The notes: generated by a model from the letters alone, not told the origin. A stretch of DNA of 64,000 nucleotides from Platycnemis pennipes (GCA_933228895.1 OW121848.1:139642615-139706614); one strand, 5' to 3'. Counted from the stretch's first letter, positions 37,301-52,300 are shown. Numbers and translations: made by a program.

Positions 37301-40300
37301 GCATCTGCTATAACAGTGCCCTTTAGACGTTCCAGTGAGAGAGGAAGAGTTGAGGGAAAACTTTTAAGGGAAAATAAAATTAGCTTTAGATATTGACTGA
37401 ATAGGAATTTGTAAAAATACATTAAGTTAAAGTTGCCTTCATTTAACCTGCGAATGTAGACTGTGAAGCCCTCTCTCAAAATTAACAGATTGGACTGCAC
37501 AAACATCCATGCCCCCGGAAAATCCTCCTCGGGCAGGATTCAAACCCACGACCCTGCAATCGAAAGGCGAGGGATTTACTCCGCTGTCACTGGGGCCAGC
37601 AATCAAAGAATGTGAAATGTTGTACACAGACATGTCTATCATAGAATCGGTATATTTAAAATATAACGCTTTCCGATGCATGGGTATTTTTATATACCCT
37701 AACATCCCTTCTCCCGATCGCAGCGGGTTCGTTCCTGAGTAAAAGACGGCTCTAGCGCAGGCATTGATCAATGGGGTTAAGCTGACGGAAAAGAAACCTA
37801 AGGAAAGGTGAAGAATGTGCAAGGACTCAAAGCATCAAAAAGACCAAAAGAGACAGGGAGGATATTTTCGGTTTAATGACGGCGGCACCCAAGGCATCGC
37901 TGTGGAAGAAAGCTCGCACACGGCAACGAAAAGAGAAAGTCCCCATTGAAAGTGTGTCTCTTACTGAGGGTTCATTCTCGAAAATTCACGAACGCTAAGG
38001 AAGGGTGACGCTTACTGCAGAGGCCTCGCTTTCGTGTTTCGTGGCGATTTAATTCCTCATTCATTAATTACAATTTCCCGTTACGCTCAGAAAGGTCACA
38101 TTAAAGGTTGAAATAAGAATTATCTCGTGCCACGTCTCGTTTTGGATTGAGAACATATGACTATCCGTCCAACATCATCATAAATTGATCACTAAAATGC
38201 ATATTAATATTTATTAAGGCAATCTCTTTCATGTGCTTAAAACTGGAATTCATAGAGGTTAGAATTTCTTAATGCACTCGTTTACACGCAGTGGAATAAC
38301 GCTATATAGCTTCAAAACTTCAAACCTCAATACTTACATCTGTACTCCGTTGATACATCTCATTCAGGCAACAGCATACGAGCATATTCCAAACTATATT
38401 TTTCAAACATTTTAAACACAAGTACCGTAGCTCCTTTGGAGTGCTCAAACATTTAATCCTTTCCCTGTCTAAAATTTGCTAGGGTGTACACACTGAGTGA
38501 GATCCATGATCCAATCAAGGCTTCTGTAATATCATCAGTTTTCATTTTACGGACATAGCGACATAATCCTCTTACAAATAACCTCTCCTCGCCTTTTCTT
38601 ACTCTATATAATCCGAGTACTGTAAGTCTATAAAAACGCTTCAAAGCAGAAATGACAATAACTCATTCGCCTCCCAAGGATTTAAGAAGAATTCAAAATA
38701 TCAATTACGTGAATGCAAAAACATTTCCGAAACTAAGTATAACAGATTTAATGTGGAAAAACTTGAGGGAAATCCCAATGGATGGCTGAAAATCTCATCG
38801 GTAGACATCTACTTGCAGGTACAATGCTCTTATCCTGAGGCTATTTCTGGCGTGACTTAAATGTTCACAACTGCAGAGCTTGAACGTGTTTATTTTCAAT
38901 TAATTTAATAATTAATTTTCGCATTGGACTATTAATAAATACGGAAAGAGAAAAATACACATCCTATGTTGAATAAGATAATGATTGACTACTAATGAAA
39001 ACAGAAGAACAGGAATTGTAGAATTTTAAACTAATCCACTCATTTCCATCGTTCAAATATTTCATTCAAGTGACAAGAAATCCAGCGTTCAAGTTTTTCA
39101 TTTTCATATTTCTTTCAGAGCTAATTTTCCTTTGCCATATTAACCTCCTCTTGTAATTATTATTCATGATTAGCAGCATTAGTAACACTATTAGGCGTGA
39201 ATGCAATGACTTTAGGTCTTGTTTCTTTTGCAGCTTAATTTAGTGCATTTGCTCCTTTTCGATCGCATATTTTGATATTAACCGAATACTTAGGAGATCT
39301 CATATAAGAGGAGGGAATGAACTTATATTTTTACAGGAAAAAGTCCGCCTCCTCAAAATGTGCTCATTAAAAATAACATGTGAAAAACTTCCAGCTTTCT
39401 CGCGGACAGTTGGTTCCGAGTTTCTCTCTCAGCCAACGACAATGTGCTGAGTGCTTTCCTTCCCTTCGTCCCATTTTCATTCTTTGTAACGAGAGTATTT
39501 ACCTTCATAAATAACAGAAAAATTCCATCATGGTATACGCTATCCCCAGAGCCGAATTGTCATTAATAAGGCAGTATTTATTTTCAAACTTGAGGTTTTT
39601 TTAAATAAATCGCATACGTTCGAATCTGACATACTTCACCGGCAGGACAGGCGTGCCAAATTGAGCGAGACAGAAGCTCTTAAACTGAAAGATTCTAGAA
39701 TTCTTTTTTCTCATGCGCCCCCCGCCATTCACGACCACATACCAATATTATTCACGACAAAAACTTATCTTAGACTTAATGATATACGCTCTTCACGCGG
39801 TTTTAAGGGCAACATGAAGGTATTAAAACATTTTTTTGTACAACTGGTAAGAAAACGCTGTCATCGACACTACTAAATTATCGTTGATAATGTTCCCTTT
39901 TACTATTCCTTCATTGGCAGGTACCTAATGTCCACGGCATACCCTGGGATTGTCTCACCATCATTCGTCTGCACCCCGGGCCAAGAGGAAGGTGACCCGC
40001 CCATACTCGAATACTACTCGAACAGGGTGGGGATGCACCCACTGGCCATCGGTAATCACCGTATCCTCCGCTGGAACGTACATCTTAGATATGTCTGTAC
40101 AACATTTCTTGTGCACTCACATGTACTTTAATTTATCAGAGGCAAAAACAAACCAAGTCTCCATTCTTGGTATTTTGCACCCTGTTCCAGGCATAAACCA
40201 TTTATTCCAGCGATACAATCCACAAGTCGCTAAATAATGTGGAACAGATAAACAGAAAATGAAATAAATATAAACTGGAGAGTTTTCCACTAGCTTGGTA

Positions 40301-43300
40301 TCATATAGAAAATAGATGAGACGCAAATCACAAAACAATAAAAAATAAAATTTTTGGTGAGAGCAGAAGCTTTAGACAGAGGAAGTCATAGGTAAAAACA
40401 ACAAATACTTTCAATAATATGAATATTAGTGGCCTCAGGAAAATAACATGAAACGATCCATGAATATTACAGAAACATTAGACGCTTGCTAAATTAATAA
40501 GGAAATGGAAAAACTTCATTGAAGGCCTAAAACCACTAATTTAACTTTTAAACCACGCCAAATCGTCGTAAAACTTTTTGCATGGAAACTAAGGGTTGCT
40601 TTATAAAATTTTATTCTTCCAAGAAATTATTGCTTAAAAAACTAAAGTGAATACAGCCATAGATTATTACCATTAACGGCCAGCTCATTTTCTTTCCAAA
40701 CCATACAAAATGTATATCCAAGGTTTTAAATACATTGTACGCTTTCACGCAGTTCTTACACCTGTATATACTTCCGCAACAAAATATATATGTTCCCTAC
40801 TAATGTAACGAATTTTATTCAAACGTCCAGGACTCCTGCGAGCCATTGGAAGAGATCTCTTTCAAATGAATGTTGAATTTGAATTCCTGGAATCAACTGA
40901 GGAAGTACTTTCGCCTACGAGAACACTCTACCACCTAAGATTCAGGTGAAACGAAAAACATAACTCTATCACCACAGACTGAAAGTCTGTGAAGTCAGTA
41001 GAGCCATGTCCACGTGAACGACTTCTGACATTGGATTAATAAATGTATGAGGTACTTTGTGGAACTGTGAAATATATAACATGGCGAAAAGAAAACACTT
41101 TGTACAACTTCCAGAGAGATATTTAAATACCCGAGGAGGCAGGACTTCGCTAAACACATGCTGGAGACTGATCACATAAGTGGCTTTCATATTAAAATTT
41201 TACATGCTCACTATAAAAGCTATAAATTAAATTAATTTGAAATATCGAGACACTTCATTTCACCAAATGTACGAATTTTAAATTACCTCAATGGGTTTAA
41301 AAGCTTGCAGATGTGTTAAGTCGTTTAAATATCTGACATATTTCCCAATCTCAAATCCCAATACTCCTGCCTTCAATAGTACACTCACTATCGACCTTTA
41401 TGCAGTTTAACTTCTTTTGTACCCCCCTCTTCACCCTCGAACTCAACCCCCCACCTTCCGTTTGAGTCATATTCCCGTAACTCTTTAATGAAGCATATAT
41501 AGCCCATGTGTTCTAGTGCTGACCAGCAGTCCTTGAAATTAACGCTTATGCGTTGAAATCGATCGGGTATTAAAACATTCCTCTGAAAGTTGTACAAATT
41601 ATTTTCTTTTCGCCATTTTAAATAGTGAAATCGGTATTGATGAAAACTAAATACGAGGGTAACTAGTAGTCTTAAGCATTTATGTTGAAAAAATAATATT
41701 TAGATACATGAATAGAAACCCGCTTCCCTTACGGTGGAAAATTAAGCATTCTCACCCGATAGAAATTAAAATCGACAAATAATGAGAGAATACTGTTCAA
41801 CTCCAAGGGAGGATGATGAGTTCAAAAGTAAAATTCCACATCTATAGCACTGCATTAATCTCTATTTAAGAGATAAGTCAGAAGCACCTATAGAAATTCT
41901 AAGAAAATTATTGACCTTTCGTGCACAAGGATAACTTACTTTGCAAACCCAAAAAAAATGAAACGTTTCTCTGCTTTTCAGGGTGATTTCCACATCGCTG
42001 GTGAAAATAACGGAACAAAAGGTGGAGACCGAAAAATCAAAATATGACATACCGAAAGAGAAATTCAAGTATTTGATGAAAGGAGGAAGAGACTGGAACA
42101 AAGGGAAAACGACAATCGAGAAGATGTCATCCCATGATCACGCAAAACCACCGACGGAGAGAGAGGGTAACAGTAGAGCGATCTGCAAGGAACCAGCGAT
42201 CCGATGGCTTGGACCTGCCTCCATTACCGGGATGAGGCAAGGACAACGGAAGAGAAACGATGGTGACATCGGAGACGCCAAGACTATATGCCATAGTAAA
42301 AGCGTTGTAGAAAATGAAGGGAATAGGAATTATGCTGTGTCAGTCCCCTCAAAACTCTTTTGCAAGATGCAGCCATACCACATCGTCTTTGACAGGTGAT
42401 TAACGATAGTAGCTTTCGGAAATAAAAGCGAATTACCGCGATATTTGGTAGAATGAGGTGGTGAGGTAGGTAACACGCCAGATTGGCAACTCAAAGGTGC
42501 GGGTTCGAATCCCGCTTCGGGCATGGGATGGTCATAGATTTGAGTTTCATTTAGATGATGCGGTACAACAACAAAAAAGACATTTTGGGCGGCATGCCGT
42601 TCCCCATAATTCCATTCGCCGCCCATGCCGAAATGATATAATTTTTTATCAAATAACAATGATTTAACACGTAAAATTAAGTTTAATTTTTAGGTCGCTG
42701 ATTGTTATTTCTATTATTGCATTAGTTTCATTCTTTTTCTTCATTTTCGAATTTGGCCTAATGAGCACCAGGGGAAATAATTTGTTACTAGGCTAGTCTA
42801 TTCTCCTCCCAAACTTTCTTGATACCTTCACTTTGGTCCCTCCTTTCTTCTGACTAGCCGCTACTCCGCTCTTCCTAAAACCCCTGGAAAATATTAACCT
42901 TCATCAGAAACAAATTTTTATTGCGATTTCCTCCTCGTCTTTTCTTGTTTCTTATACTCATTTTGTAGACGTCTTTAGTTTGGCTATGTAGTTGGAGATT
43001 TTCTTTGTCAATCTACAGTCACTCATCGAGAAGAGGTACCTATTAAACTTCATTCTTCTCTTTCGTATCGTGTCATTGATCTTTTCCTCCAGCTTGTATA
43101 GATCTTCATATTTCCTCTTCTCCTTCATGCACCATTTTCTCTTTTTTCTGTCCCTAGGATCTTCCTCAAGAGTCCCCTTTCATTCTCAAATTCCCCCATT
43201 TTCCCTTTGTTGTTCAGCTTCAGGCATTCTGAGCTAGCTTTTTCAAGTACGCCGGGTCCCCCACTGGCGGATTGTTTACGGTCATATTGGAACATTTGCT

Positions 43301-46300
43301 GCATTTAGTCTTGTATTCTTCGGTGCATGCTGACAACAGTAGAAAGTCACCAATAAAAAAGGCAACAGAGCATAATAGACCAAGGTCGGCAAACTGCGAC
43401 TCGCGAGTCACATGCGGCTCTGTGGGTGTGGTTTGGAAGTAAAATTGAAAACGAAAATAAAACCATCATAGTTTCAGTATTTAAGGTTTTATTACCATCA
43501 ATAAATTAAGCTATTATATCAGTTTCTAATTCCAACTAGATAGAGAACTTTAAATTAAAAACACAAGTTTAATAAAGATAGAAATAATGTATATTGAATT
43601 TAAGTAACTTGAGTTCGGCGAGATGCAGTGGAAGGTCGCTGATGACAAGGTCTAATGACAAAGAAACATGATAGCATTATGTACGTGAATGTATGCCATG
43701 TACCTGATGGTGGCCTTGTGGCTGAAACGTGTTGTACGTGTATTAAACCTGTGGAATCTATCTCGTTTCTTTGTAATAATGTTTATATGAAATTTTCTTT
43801 ATTCACAAAAATATATTTATGGATCTTGAATAATTTTTAAACGTTTGGGATGGGTATGTTTCGGCGTCAAACGTTTGCCGTCCCCTGAATTCTATACTCG
43901 AAATTTCCGTTCCAACGCTGAGTTGCGTCGGTCGTTTCGCCTTGCTCCAAAATTGCGCAACGGATATTCCAAGTCTGACATTCATCTCCCTTCCCCATCA
44001 CAGCAATGACCTGACTGTCATCCAGGCCGGAAACAGGCTGACGCAGTTCTTCCCACAACTCCTCTCCTCGCCCCGCATGGACTCCGTGTTCGAGCTGGTG
44101 TGGCCCTTGGTGCCGCTCACGCCTTACAACCTGAAGAGGTTCAAGGACTTCGTGTTTCAGCTGGCCGCCAAAGGGGGCAGCGGGGAGGGGGAGAAGGCGC
44201 CGGGGAGGCGGGTGGTGGGGAGCCGGAGAGTCGCCAGGCGGAAAGCGATCGCGGAGGACGCGAAGAATGTCTTCGTGAGGGGCGCCAGGGAACCGGCCAA
44301 GGAGCTGACGAGGGCCCCGGGGCCGGGAGACGGTCGCAGCGAGGAGGGGACCCCGGCGGCGGCCGACGAAGGCGCCCCAAGGGGGAAGCGGAGCGCGAGC
44401 GTGGGGAGGCCCCTTCACCGCTTTCCCCCGGCGGCGGCGGTCCGAGCGACGCCCTTCCGGTGGACGAGGCCCTCCGGCGGACAAGAGAGGGATCGGAGAG
44501 GGCGACTCAAGGCGGTGGGCGGGGCGCCGAAGTTCGCTTCGAGTTCGAAAGGAGAGGAGGACCGGGTTGAAGGGGGCACGGGGAGGAGGGCCAAGGATCC
44601 AAGGGGTACGCAAGAGGGGGGAGAAGGTGTGGAGGCCGGGAGAAGGGGGAATGGGAAGGACGAATCAACCGCGGAGAATGAGCTCGACCGGAAAGGTCAG
44701 CAAGCGGAGAAAGTTTTGATCCTAAAAGGTTAGTGTTTGTTCATCCTCCCCCTACCCTCAATAGTATGGCTTCATTTTTAGTCAGTCCACTTGCGAGATA
44801 ATCATAAGTAAATTCCCACGCCACCATTAATTCAGGGTTTTAAATCCAAACTAAATACCTATTGTGGTATCATGTCAATGGGTATTTCAATCTCCTCAAC
44901 TCCAGCACAAATATTGCCATAATATCAAGTGTCAAAAATTTAAATAAAAAAATCTAAATCTCGCTTTAGTTTAAGCGCCAATTGTAAAAGTTGAAAACGT
45001 CTTAATCAGAAAACTGCACTGCTTGAAAAAATGATTCTAGAGGTATTACACGTTTAACGACACTTACCCCTCGTTTGGTAAAATGTTCAGAAGTGTTTTG
45101 GCTCATATACTGGGTGGTTTAAATGTTTGTTTGTGGACACACTTGTGTAAAGTTAAGAAGAATCACCAAGTGGTAAGGGTGGTAGAAGGAGAGGATGCGA
45201 AAGTGTTTCATGGCTGGGTGGGTGTTGCTGGTCTGAGTGACGAGGGGGGGATTGAAACAGTGGGGGGACTCGGAGAAAGGAACGGAGAGAATAAAACTCA
45301 ATCACTATATTACAGAGCGTCTGCCCGAAAGGCAGTATGTGTTTACGTGTTTTTTTACGGGTTTACGTCGGTAAGGCGCTGACCTAGCATTCCTAAGGTC
45401 GCAGGTTCGAATCCCACCCAGGGCATGGATGTATGCTCGTCGAAGGATTAAGATCGTTGGTTGGACGGTATGATATTACCTTAGCTGTGAAGCCCCTAAA
45501 AACCCGAGACTACTACTACTACCCGTTTCCCTTCCCCTTCTGTCAAAAATCTTCTTAAGAAGTCAAAACTACGGACGAAAGAAATACTTTGCAGTAAAAT
45601 CATAGTTCTTTTAAACTATTTAGAATAAATTGCTTCTTTAAATGTATGCATGCATCTACATTCTTGAGTACGCAGAATTTTGTGGGAAGACCAATCGTTC
45701 GTCAAAACGATAAATTACCAATTGAGGGAATACTATGTTTTTGGCTAAGCACAATCTGCGTACATAATTAGGCTACTTAACATTCCCGAAAAATACTAGC
45801 GTACATTGACGACTTAGGCAGGTACAACCACAGTTTCGACGAATAAAGCCATAAAAATGTATTCTGCCTAACACTGCCAGCACGAATTATGTCAACCCCA
45901 CCTTCCTTCCTGCACATCACCGACAACAAGCACACGAAATATATAATTAAGAGGTCACCACAGAGATGTTATCATTCAATGAGTTGGGTTCGTTGGGTTG
46001 CTGTAAAGACTTAGAACTTCGAATCTAATAAGTTTAGACGGTTAATGTTGCTATGCATTCCTAATGCAAGTCACAAATCACCACTCTCTCGAAAAATCAA
46101 AACAATAAAAAGTAAACAAATACTTAAATGATTACTTTGGGAAATGCCAAGACAGTGACCCGTCGTGGAGTCGCCCGCTGAGGAAAACGCATATGCTTAC
46201 GAAAAGTTTTCCTCAGTGAATTTCTCGCATTTTAATCCACAATTACGTAACGGGTATCCTGTTTCTTCCAAAATCCCTTCCCACCAAACAAACCTTAGGA

Positions 46301-49300
46301 GGAATTTACCCAATGGAAGAGGAATCCATTGACAACAAGAATAGCGATCTAATGATATTCGTCGGCACACCTCTTTTGAAAAACCTGTCGGAGCTCATCG
46401 AGAAGTCAATGCGCCTGTCTGATGTACCAATGTACGATTCCACCAGAGAGCTCGTCCTTCTCAAGCATCAAAGAAGTACCGAATTCGATCTGATGTAAGT
46501 GGCACTTCTGTAGCTTTTATATTCACGTACCTATCATTCTTTTCAGACAACTAGATGCAAATGATCACTATTGTTCTTTTTTAATTACGAATACATTCCA
46601 AATTAGAAGGAAACGAATAATGAAGTTCTATATCTCAGATTTCCAGTACTTGGTTAATGTCAAAGGTTTGACCAACAACTCAATTCAACAATTATATTTC
46701 ATATCATATCTAAGTGAAACATTTTTGCTTTACATGAGTGTCTGTGGCTATTTGGGTTTTCACTGAGTTCGTTGCTCCGTGGACCGGCCGTCTTCAAGTC
46801 GAAGATTCAACCCGTCTTGAAGACGCCGGAACATTAGCGAAACTATAGTCGCACAAAGCTATGCACGCGGTGAAAACCCGTAGAGCCAAGCAGAGTTTTA
46901 AAGACAAATCCGCGGAAGCCGAAGAACTAACATACGTGAAAATATTATGCTAATTACCAATCTTAATATAATATAGAGTAAGTTGAAAAATGTGTACATT
47001 TTCCGTAACCGTAAATTAAGTTTCCAGGTAATATGAATGAAATGTTTCTGCTGAATAAAATGTGAAAAGTGTCTCATAAAATTCAACACGAATTAAATCC
47101 TAGGACACGCCTTGAAGAAACTACAATGGAACTGACGGCTACATGGGAAGCTCTGCGAGTAGAAAAACAAAAGGCGGATAGTCTGCTTTACTCAATGATG
47201 CCACGGGAAGTAGCTGTTCAGCTACAACTAGGTGAAAGGGTCCAAAAATCATTTTCCGAGTGCACAAGTGAGTAAACCTCCACCTCTGGGTGATACTACC
47301 CACTAAGTATTGCTGAAATTTCCTCCTCTTAGCGGAAGCCAGCTTCCCACTTTACGATTGCCATCTTAGGAGTGTAACGGGGACTGAGAGTTGGTTCCAA
47401 GAAATCCTTCTAAAAATTGTATTCGTGGGATCCTTTAATATTAGGATTTCTGGGTAGTAGAGTGATCAGCAATGACCCAGCTAGCCAAACATTTATGGTT
47501 CAATTGCGTCATCCAATCCATGAGACCTTCCTACTCCTGCAACTTTCCAAGAATTATTTAATCTTTAGAAATCAGAGGCCTATTACCACATGACTAAACG
47601 AGTTGATTAGCTTCTTCTGTGAAATGCATTTAGAAACTCCAAATAACGAGATATGACGGGAGCCGAAAAATCACTCGCTACTCGTTATTACCGAAGATAT
47701 AACTATTATTCCACAGCCAATTCGTGCGACTTCAACGCTAGTTTAACCAATATTGTGGGTGTTTTTTGATGAATGGCCAGAAGATTCCATTCAGATACAC
47801 ATGAAAAAAATTATTTTCACCCACTATTGACCCGTGCGTGGTAGCATTTACTGTCACTGAAATTAAATTTCATGTTAAATGTAATTATTTGTAATATAAA
47901 ACGTCAACTTTTGACACTTATTGCCACACATTACCGTTCATTCTTGATCTCCAAATAAATCGCGGAAGCAAGTAATATAGCAATACAAAGGACTATCATC
48001 GGCAAAAACTTCGGAAACCATAAAAATTGTCATTCATACCTCTCACATCACCTCTTTAAAAGGTGTATAATTAAACAAATTATAAATGGGTCAGAGCAAG
48101 TTCTATTAAATATAGTTTGCTAGAATGATAGGCAAATGCATGCCCAAGATATTTAGTTCCATACAAGCACCAGGCTGGTAATCTTCTCCAGGGTGTACGC
48201 GGAAATGAAAGAGGCAACTTTCAATAGCTATACATTCATCTCAGAAAACAGCTATATGCTACTAACTCTAAACATAGAGACACGAAAAAATGAGTATACC
48301 CACCCATTATAATTACGTCTATTGGAGACGTTTCCAAGCGCCTACCGCGAGTACTTTTTTGATGATAATGCCGGCCCAGCCACTTTCGTATTCGTTAGTG
48401 ATATGAAGTTTTGCTTTCAGATCTAATGACCTATATTTCCTAGCCGTGGATTTGGCTCTCAGGGTGAACAAGTGACAGAATCGGAAGAATAACAAATGCA
48501 ACAAAAGCGCTCCAACTATTGAGAAATCCATAAGCGCACATACGGGCGTACCTACCAATTGGGACAATTTGACAATTGGGCGTTCCGCCCGGTGGAAAAC
48601 TTTCATTTTGATACAAATGAAAGACGTCACTGGTTTGTGCGCAATGTGCTGAATGTTACTCGTAATATCGAACGACCCCCGTGAAAGCAACTTGTTGCTC
48701 TCATTATAGCCTATTCATGTTACATGCAGATCGTAGGGTAATAAATGGTCCCTAGGTCATTCCTCGGTATTTCGAGCTTCTCATTATATGCCGTACTCGT
48801 TATATGGAGCTCTCACCATACCTGATTGAAGCTTCCCTTCTTTTAACATTTCCACACAATCCATCGCATAAGTAAATTTTATCAAATCATCAACTTCATC
48901 ACCATATCACAATCTTTTCACTGGTTGATTTTATACTAATAATTGGCTAATAATGATTAATTTTATTTGAATAAAGGGCTGAAAATATTTTGCTCGATGC
49001 TTATCTTATTTTATAAGCGCAACTTCCATCTTATAGCCAAAAAATTTACCTTCTGTGCTGCATGAAACATTTATGCAGCCAACATAGACCTTGAAAGTGT
49101 CACTAGAGCAGTACGACAAAATAATTATCATCAATTTTACTCGGTTCCACTAACACCACCATGACCCACCCATGGGCAACAGCATTATCAGCTCCTCTTA
49201 AATTTTACATAAATTAGATTTATATGTAAAATTTAAGAGGAGCCACTAGTTCCCATCCCTTCCATTCCCATCCTTATACCTTTCCTCCGAGTCTGAAGAG

Positions 49301-52300
49301 CCTATTAGTGTGGAAACAGACTTAAAAACACCCATGAAAAAAAGGAACTTGACCCCACCATATACAGGGTGCAGCAACATAACTTCCTTTATTCAAAACT
49401 TAATAAAACTCATTGTATAAATCAGAAATTTATTTGTTTTTTATAATGTAGGCACATATCTAAAGTTCTGTTTTACACAGTTTTGAAGATCAAATCAGGT
49501 AGGTGACGTCCCCCATTCTCCATACACTGAGTAAACCGATTTCTGGTGTTTGTCATGACTCTTGCCAGCATAGCAGGGGTTATGTTGGCAATTTCTTCCT
49601 GGATGTTGATCTTCAAAGCCTTTAGGGTCCTTGGATGGTTCATATAAACACAGGATTTCAAAATACCCCATAGAAAAAAATCACAAGGGGCCAAATCAGG
49701 AGAGCGGGCCGGCCACTCCAAATTGCCCCTAATTGAGATGAAGCACTCTGGGAAGTGTTCCCTCAAAGCAGCCATCGATGCTCTTGAAGTGAGAGCCATT
49801 GCACCAACTTGTTGGAACAAAATGTCCCCTAAGTCCAACTCATTTAGCCAAGGGGAAAAAAATCCTGTAACATGTTTACTTACCAGTCTGAATTCACTGT
49901 CACCGTGACTTCATTTTCCTCAAAGAACCAGGGACCAATAATTCCAGCTGAGGAAATTGCACATCACACTGTGACTCTAGGGGAATGCAAAGGCCTTTGA
50001 TGCAATTCTCGAGGATTGGTGTCAGCCCAGTAGCACATGTTTTGTTTGCTGACGGATCCACACAAATGAAAATGGGCTTCATCACTAAAAAACCAATAAC
50101 ATCTTCAGGAACGATTTCGAGAAGAACCTCACATGCATTCCTCCAAAAATTGAAGTCATATTCAGAAAGTTCCTGCACAATCGCCATCTTTTAAGGATGG
50201 TAATGAAGATCATCATGAAGTATTCTCCTCACAGAACGATCGGAAAGTTCAAGGGCAGACACATGTTTGCGTGCCATGGTGATTGCAAAATTGAAGCTCT
50301 CATTGCCTCAATGTTCTCAGGTGATCTAATGGGCCGAGGGACTCCAGTTTTTCATCTTGTCACACTTGCAGTTTGTCTGAACGTAGTGACCCATGTAACA
50401 ATTGATTTCCGGTCTGGGACAGGGGCCAACGGGGCTAAATTAAAGCGATTCCGAAAGGCGCGCTGGGTTGCGATCATAGAACATCCGCTTGAAAATAGGC
50501 CTCAACGGCAAATGCACACTCCTCACTGTTCCAACGCATGATGGCAACTGAACTTTGTGGGAACAAAACTTTATAGTCATGCCACTCGAATGAGACCACT
50601 AGCACTCTGCTACCACATCAACCGACTGAATGGCACGCATTTTAAAAAAGGAAGTTATGTTGCTGCACCCTGTAGTTGTTTAATTTGAAGTATTGTACCA
50701 CCAACTTCAGCCTTAACACTAAGGCCACCCCAATAGCATGTAATAAAAATACATGTTGGTTGAAAATGTAAAATTTTGTGAATGCTCTTTATGTGTACTA
50801 AGGACAGACTAAAACAAGGAGAATAGGCATGAAAGATGACGCACTTCATATAAAAAATAATTTCTCAAGAAACTTAACTATGAAAACCTGAATAGTCATA
50901 CCTGTGATCTTTTCTTTAATTTTTTCATATATTCAACGTTGCGGCTGTTAAGTTCTGTTCAGCGATATTGTCACCTTTACTGTGATTGCATCTCACAGCA
51001 CACCTTTACAAATAATTGACATGCTGAATGCTCTTTACACTGAATTTGATGCTCTGACAGAAAAAAACGATGTCTACAAGGTAAGTCTTTCATTCCATCA
51101 CAAAATACTAGAGTCAACTTTATAGCTATCAAAACATGCTGAGTATTTTAATATATAGTAAACGCGCATTTAAAAATTATTATATAAGCACTGAAAATTC
51201 ATTTTGCTATAAAAACTATTTAAAACTATAGTTGAGAGGAAATGAAGGTAAAGAATTTGTAATAAAAGACAGATCAATTCCTCTTTCACTCAAATGGCAC
51301 AAACTAAACTTCAGATTTATTTTTCTCTTTATCTTAAACCATATGTTATCCTATCTTTCGCCTAATATAAATACTGAAAAAGTTATAATGGGACATTTTG
51401 CAAGAACCAAGAAATACATTAACTCTTCTTTCACAAAAGGTGGAGACTATTGGAGATGCATATATGGTGGTGGGAGGAGTACCCAGTCCATCACCCCATC
51501 ATGCTATTCAAGTAGCAAAGCAAGCTGTTGGAATGGTTCAAGTTTCTGGGCGAGTCCTAAGTCCAGTCAGTGGCTTGCCAATTGAGGTAATAAAAGTTAA
51601 CTACAGGACACAGAGCCATTTCATCAAAGTTATTGGGAATACAGAATGGATTCAGATAATGAGGTGCAAATTCAAATATTCAATGCTTTGAGTAACATTG
51701 CTAAATAATTTAAGTAGCCAAATGATGAGGGCCTAATCCATAAAGCCTTTTACTTTATGTACACATGGTAATTATTTGTATCCATAAAATCAAATATAAT
51801 TGAAAAACATTAATATTAAAGTGATAGCTTTTGTATGGTAGCAAAAATGGTCCATGAAATCACAGGGTGTCTTGGTGTAGCAGTTAAACTTATCACAAAA
51901 CTATGTATTAATTCTGCGGACTCATGAAAAATTTACATCCCAGTATAAACAGTGCTTGGTGGTTGTGTACAAAAAACAAAGGTATGAATAGTGGCATCAA
52001 GTATCTAAGGTTAATTCATTGTTTTCTTACATCAATTTATAAATGGTGTTCCATGTGTTTCATTAACTGTAAGTATAATATTGCACAAAAAATCAGTTAT
52101 GACCCAGAGTAAATTTTTGTTCAACACCCAATTATCAATTACATGCATAGAATATGTGCTATTATTTCATTATACCATCTATTTATGGCTTCCATAAAGT
52201 CCAAAAAAATACTCAACTTGATTGAATCACAGATATGCAAGATGTTGGCAGTTAATATTTCAATTTCTGGGAATTCAGGAATTATGAAGTGTTTTTATGA

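Larger units (their letters stand above)
32815..39920 (+). other. Intron 4 of the guanylyl cyclase gene (7.1 kb)
   Basis: Holds a GC-rich island at 34400-34700, the hairpin at 35060, a SINE head at 37500 and, at 36789-36812, a short stretch reading GLHPLAM. No other exon-like sequence is required by the protein. Confidence 0.8.
47268..50952 (+). other. Intron 10 of the guanylyl cyclase gene
   Basis: Carries a possible pogo fragment (48322), the hairpin at 49191 and the 1.3-kb IS630/mariner element (49365-50672), which ends only 280 bases before exon 11. Confidence 0.85.

Noticed and set aside
44100..44570. Second + strand frame rich in Gly/Glu/Arg
   Set aside because: Overlaps exon 8 in another frame and contains none of the HNOBA residues.
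43867..44613. 248-codon minus-strand open frame
   Set aside because: Opposite strand of cyclase exon 8; Pro/Arg-rich with no domain, while the + strand frame is phased with neighbouring exons.
51232..51585. 117-codon frame overlapping exon 12
   Set aside because: Different frame from the conserved [13 protein letters not shown] sequence; a shadow.
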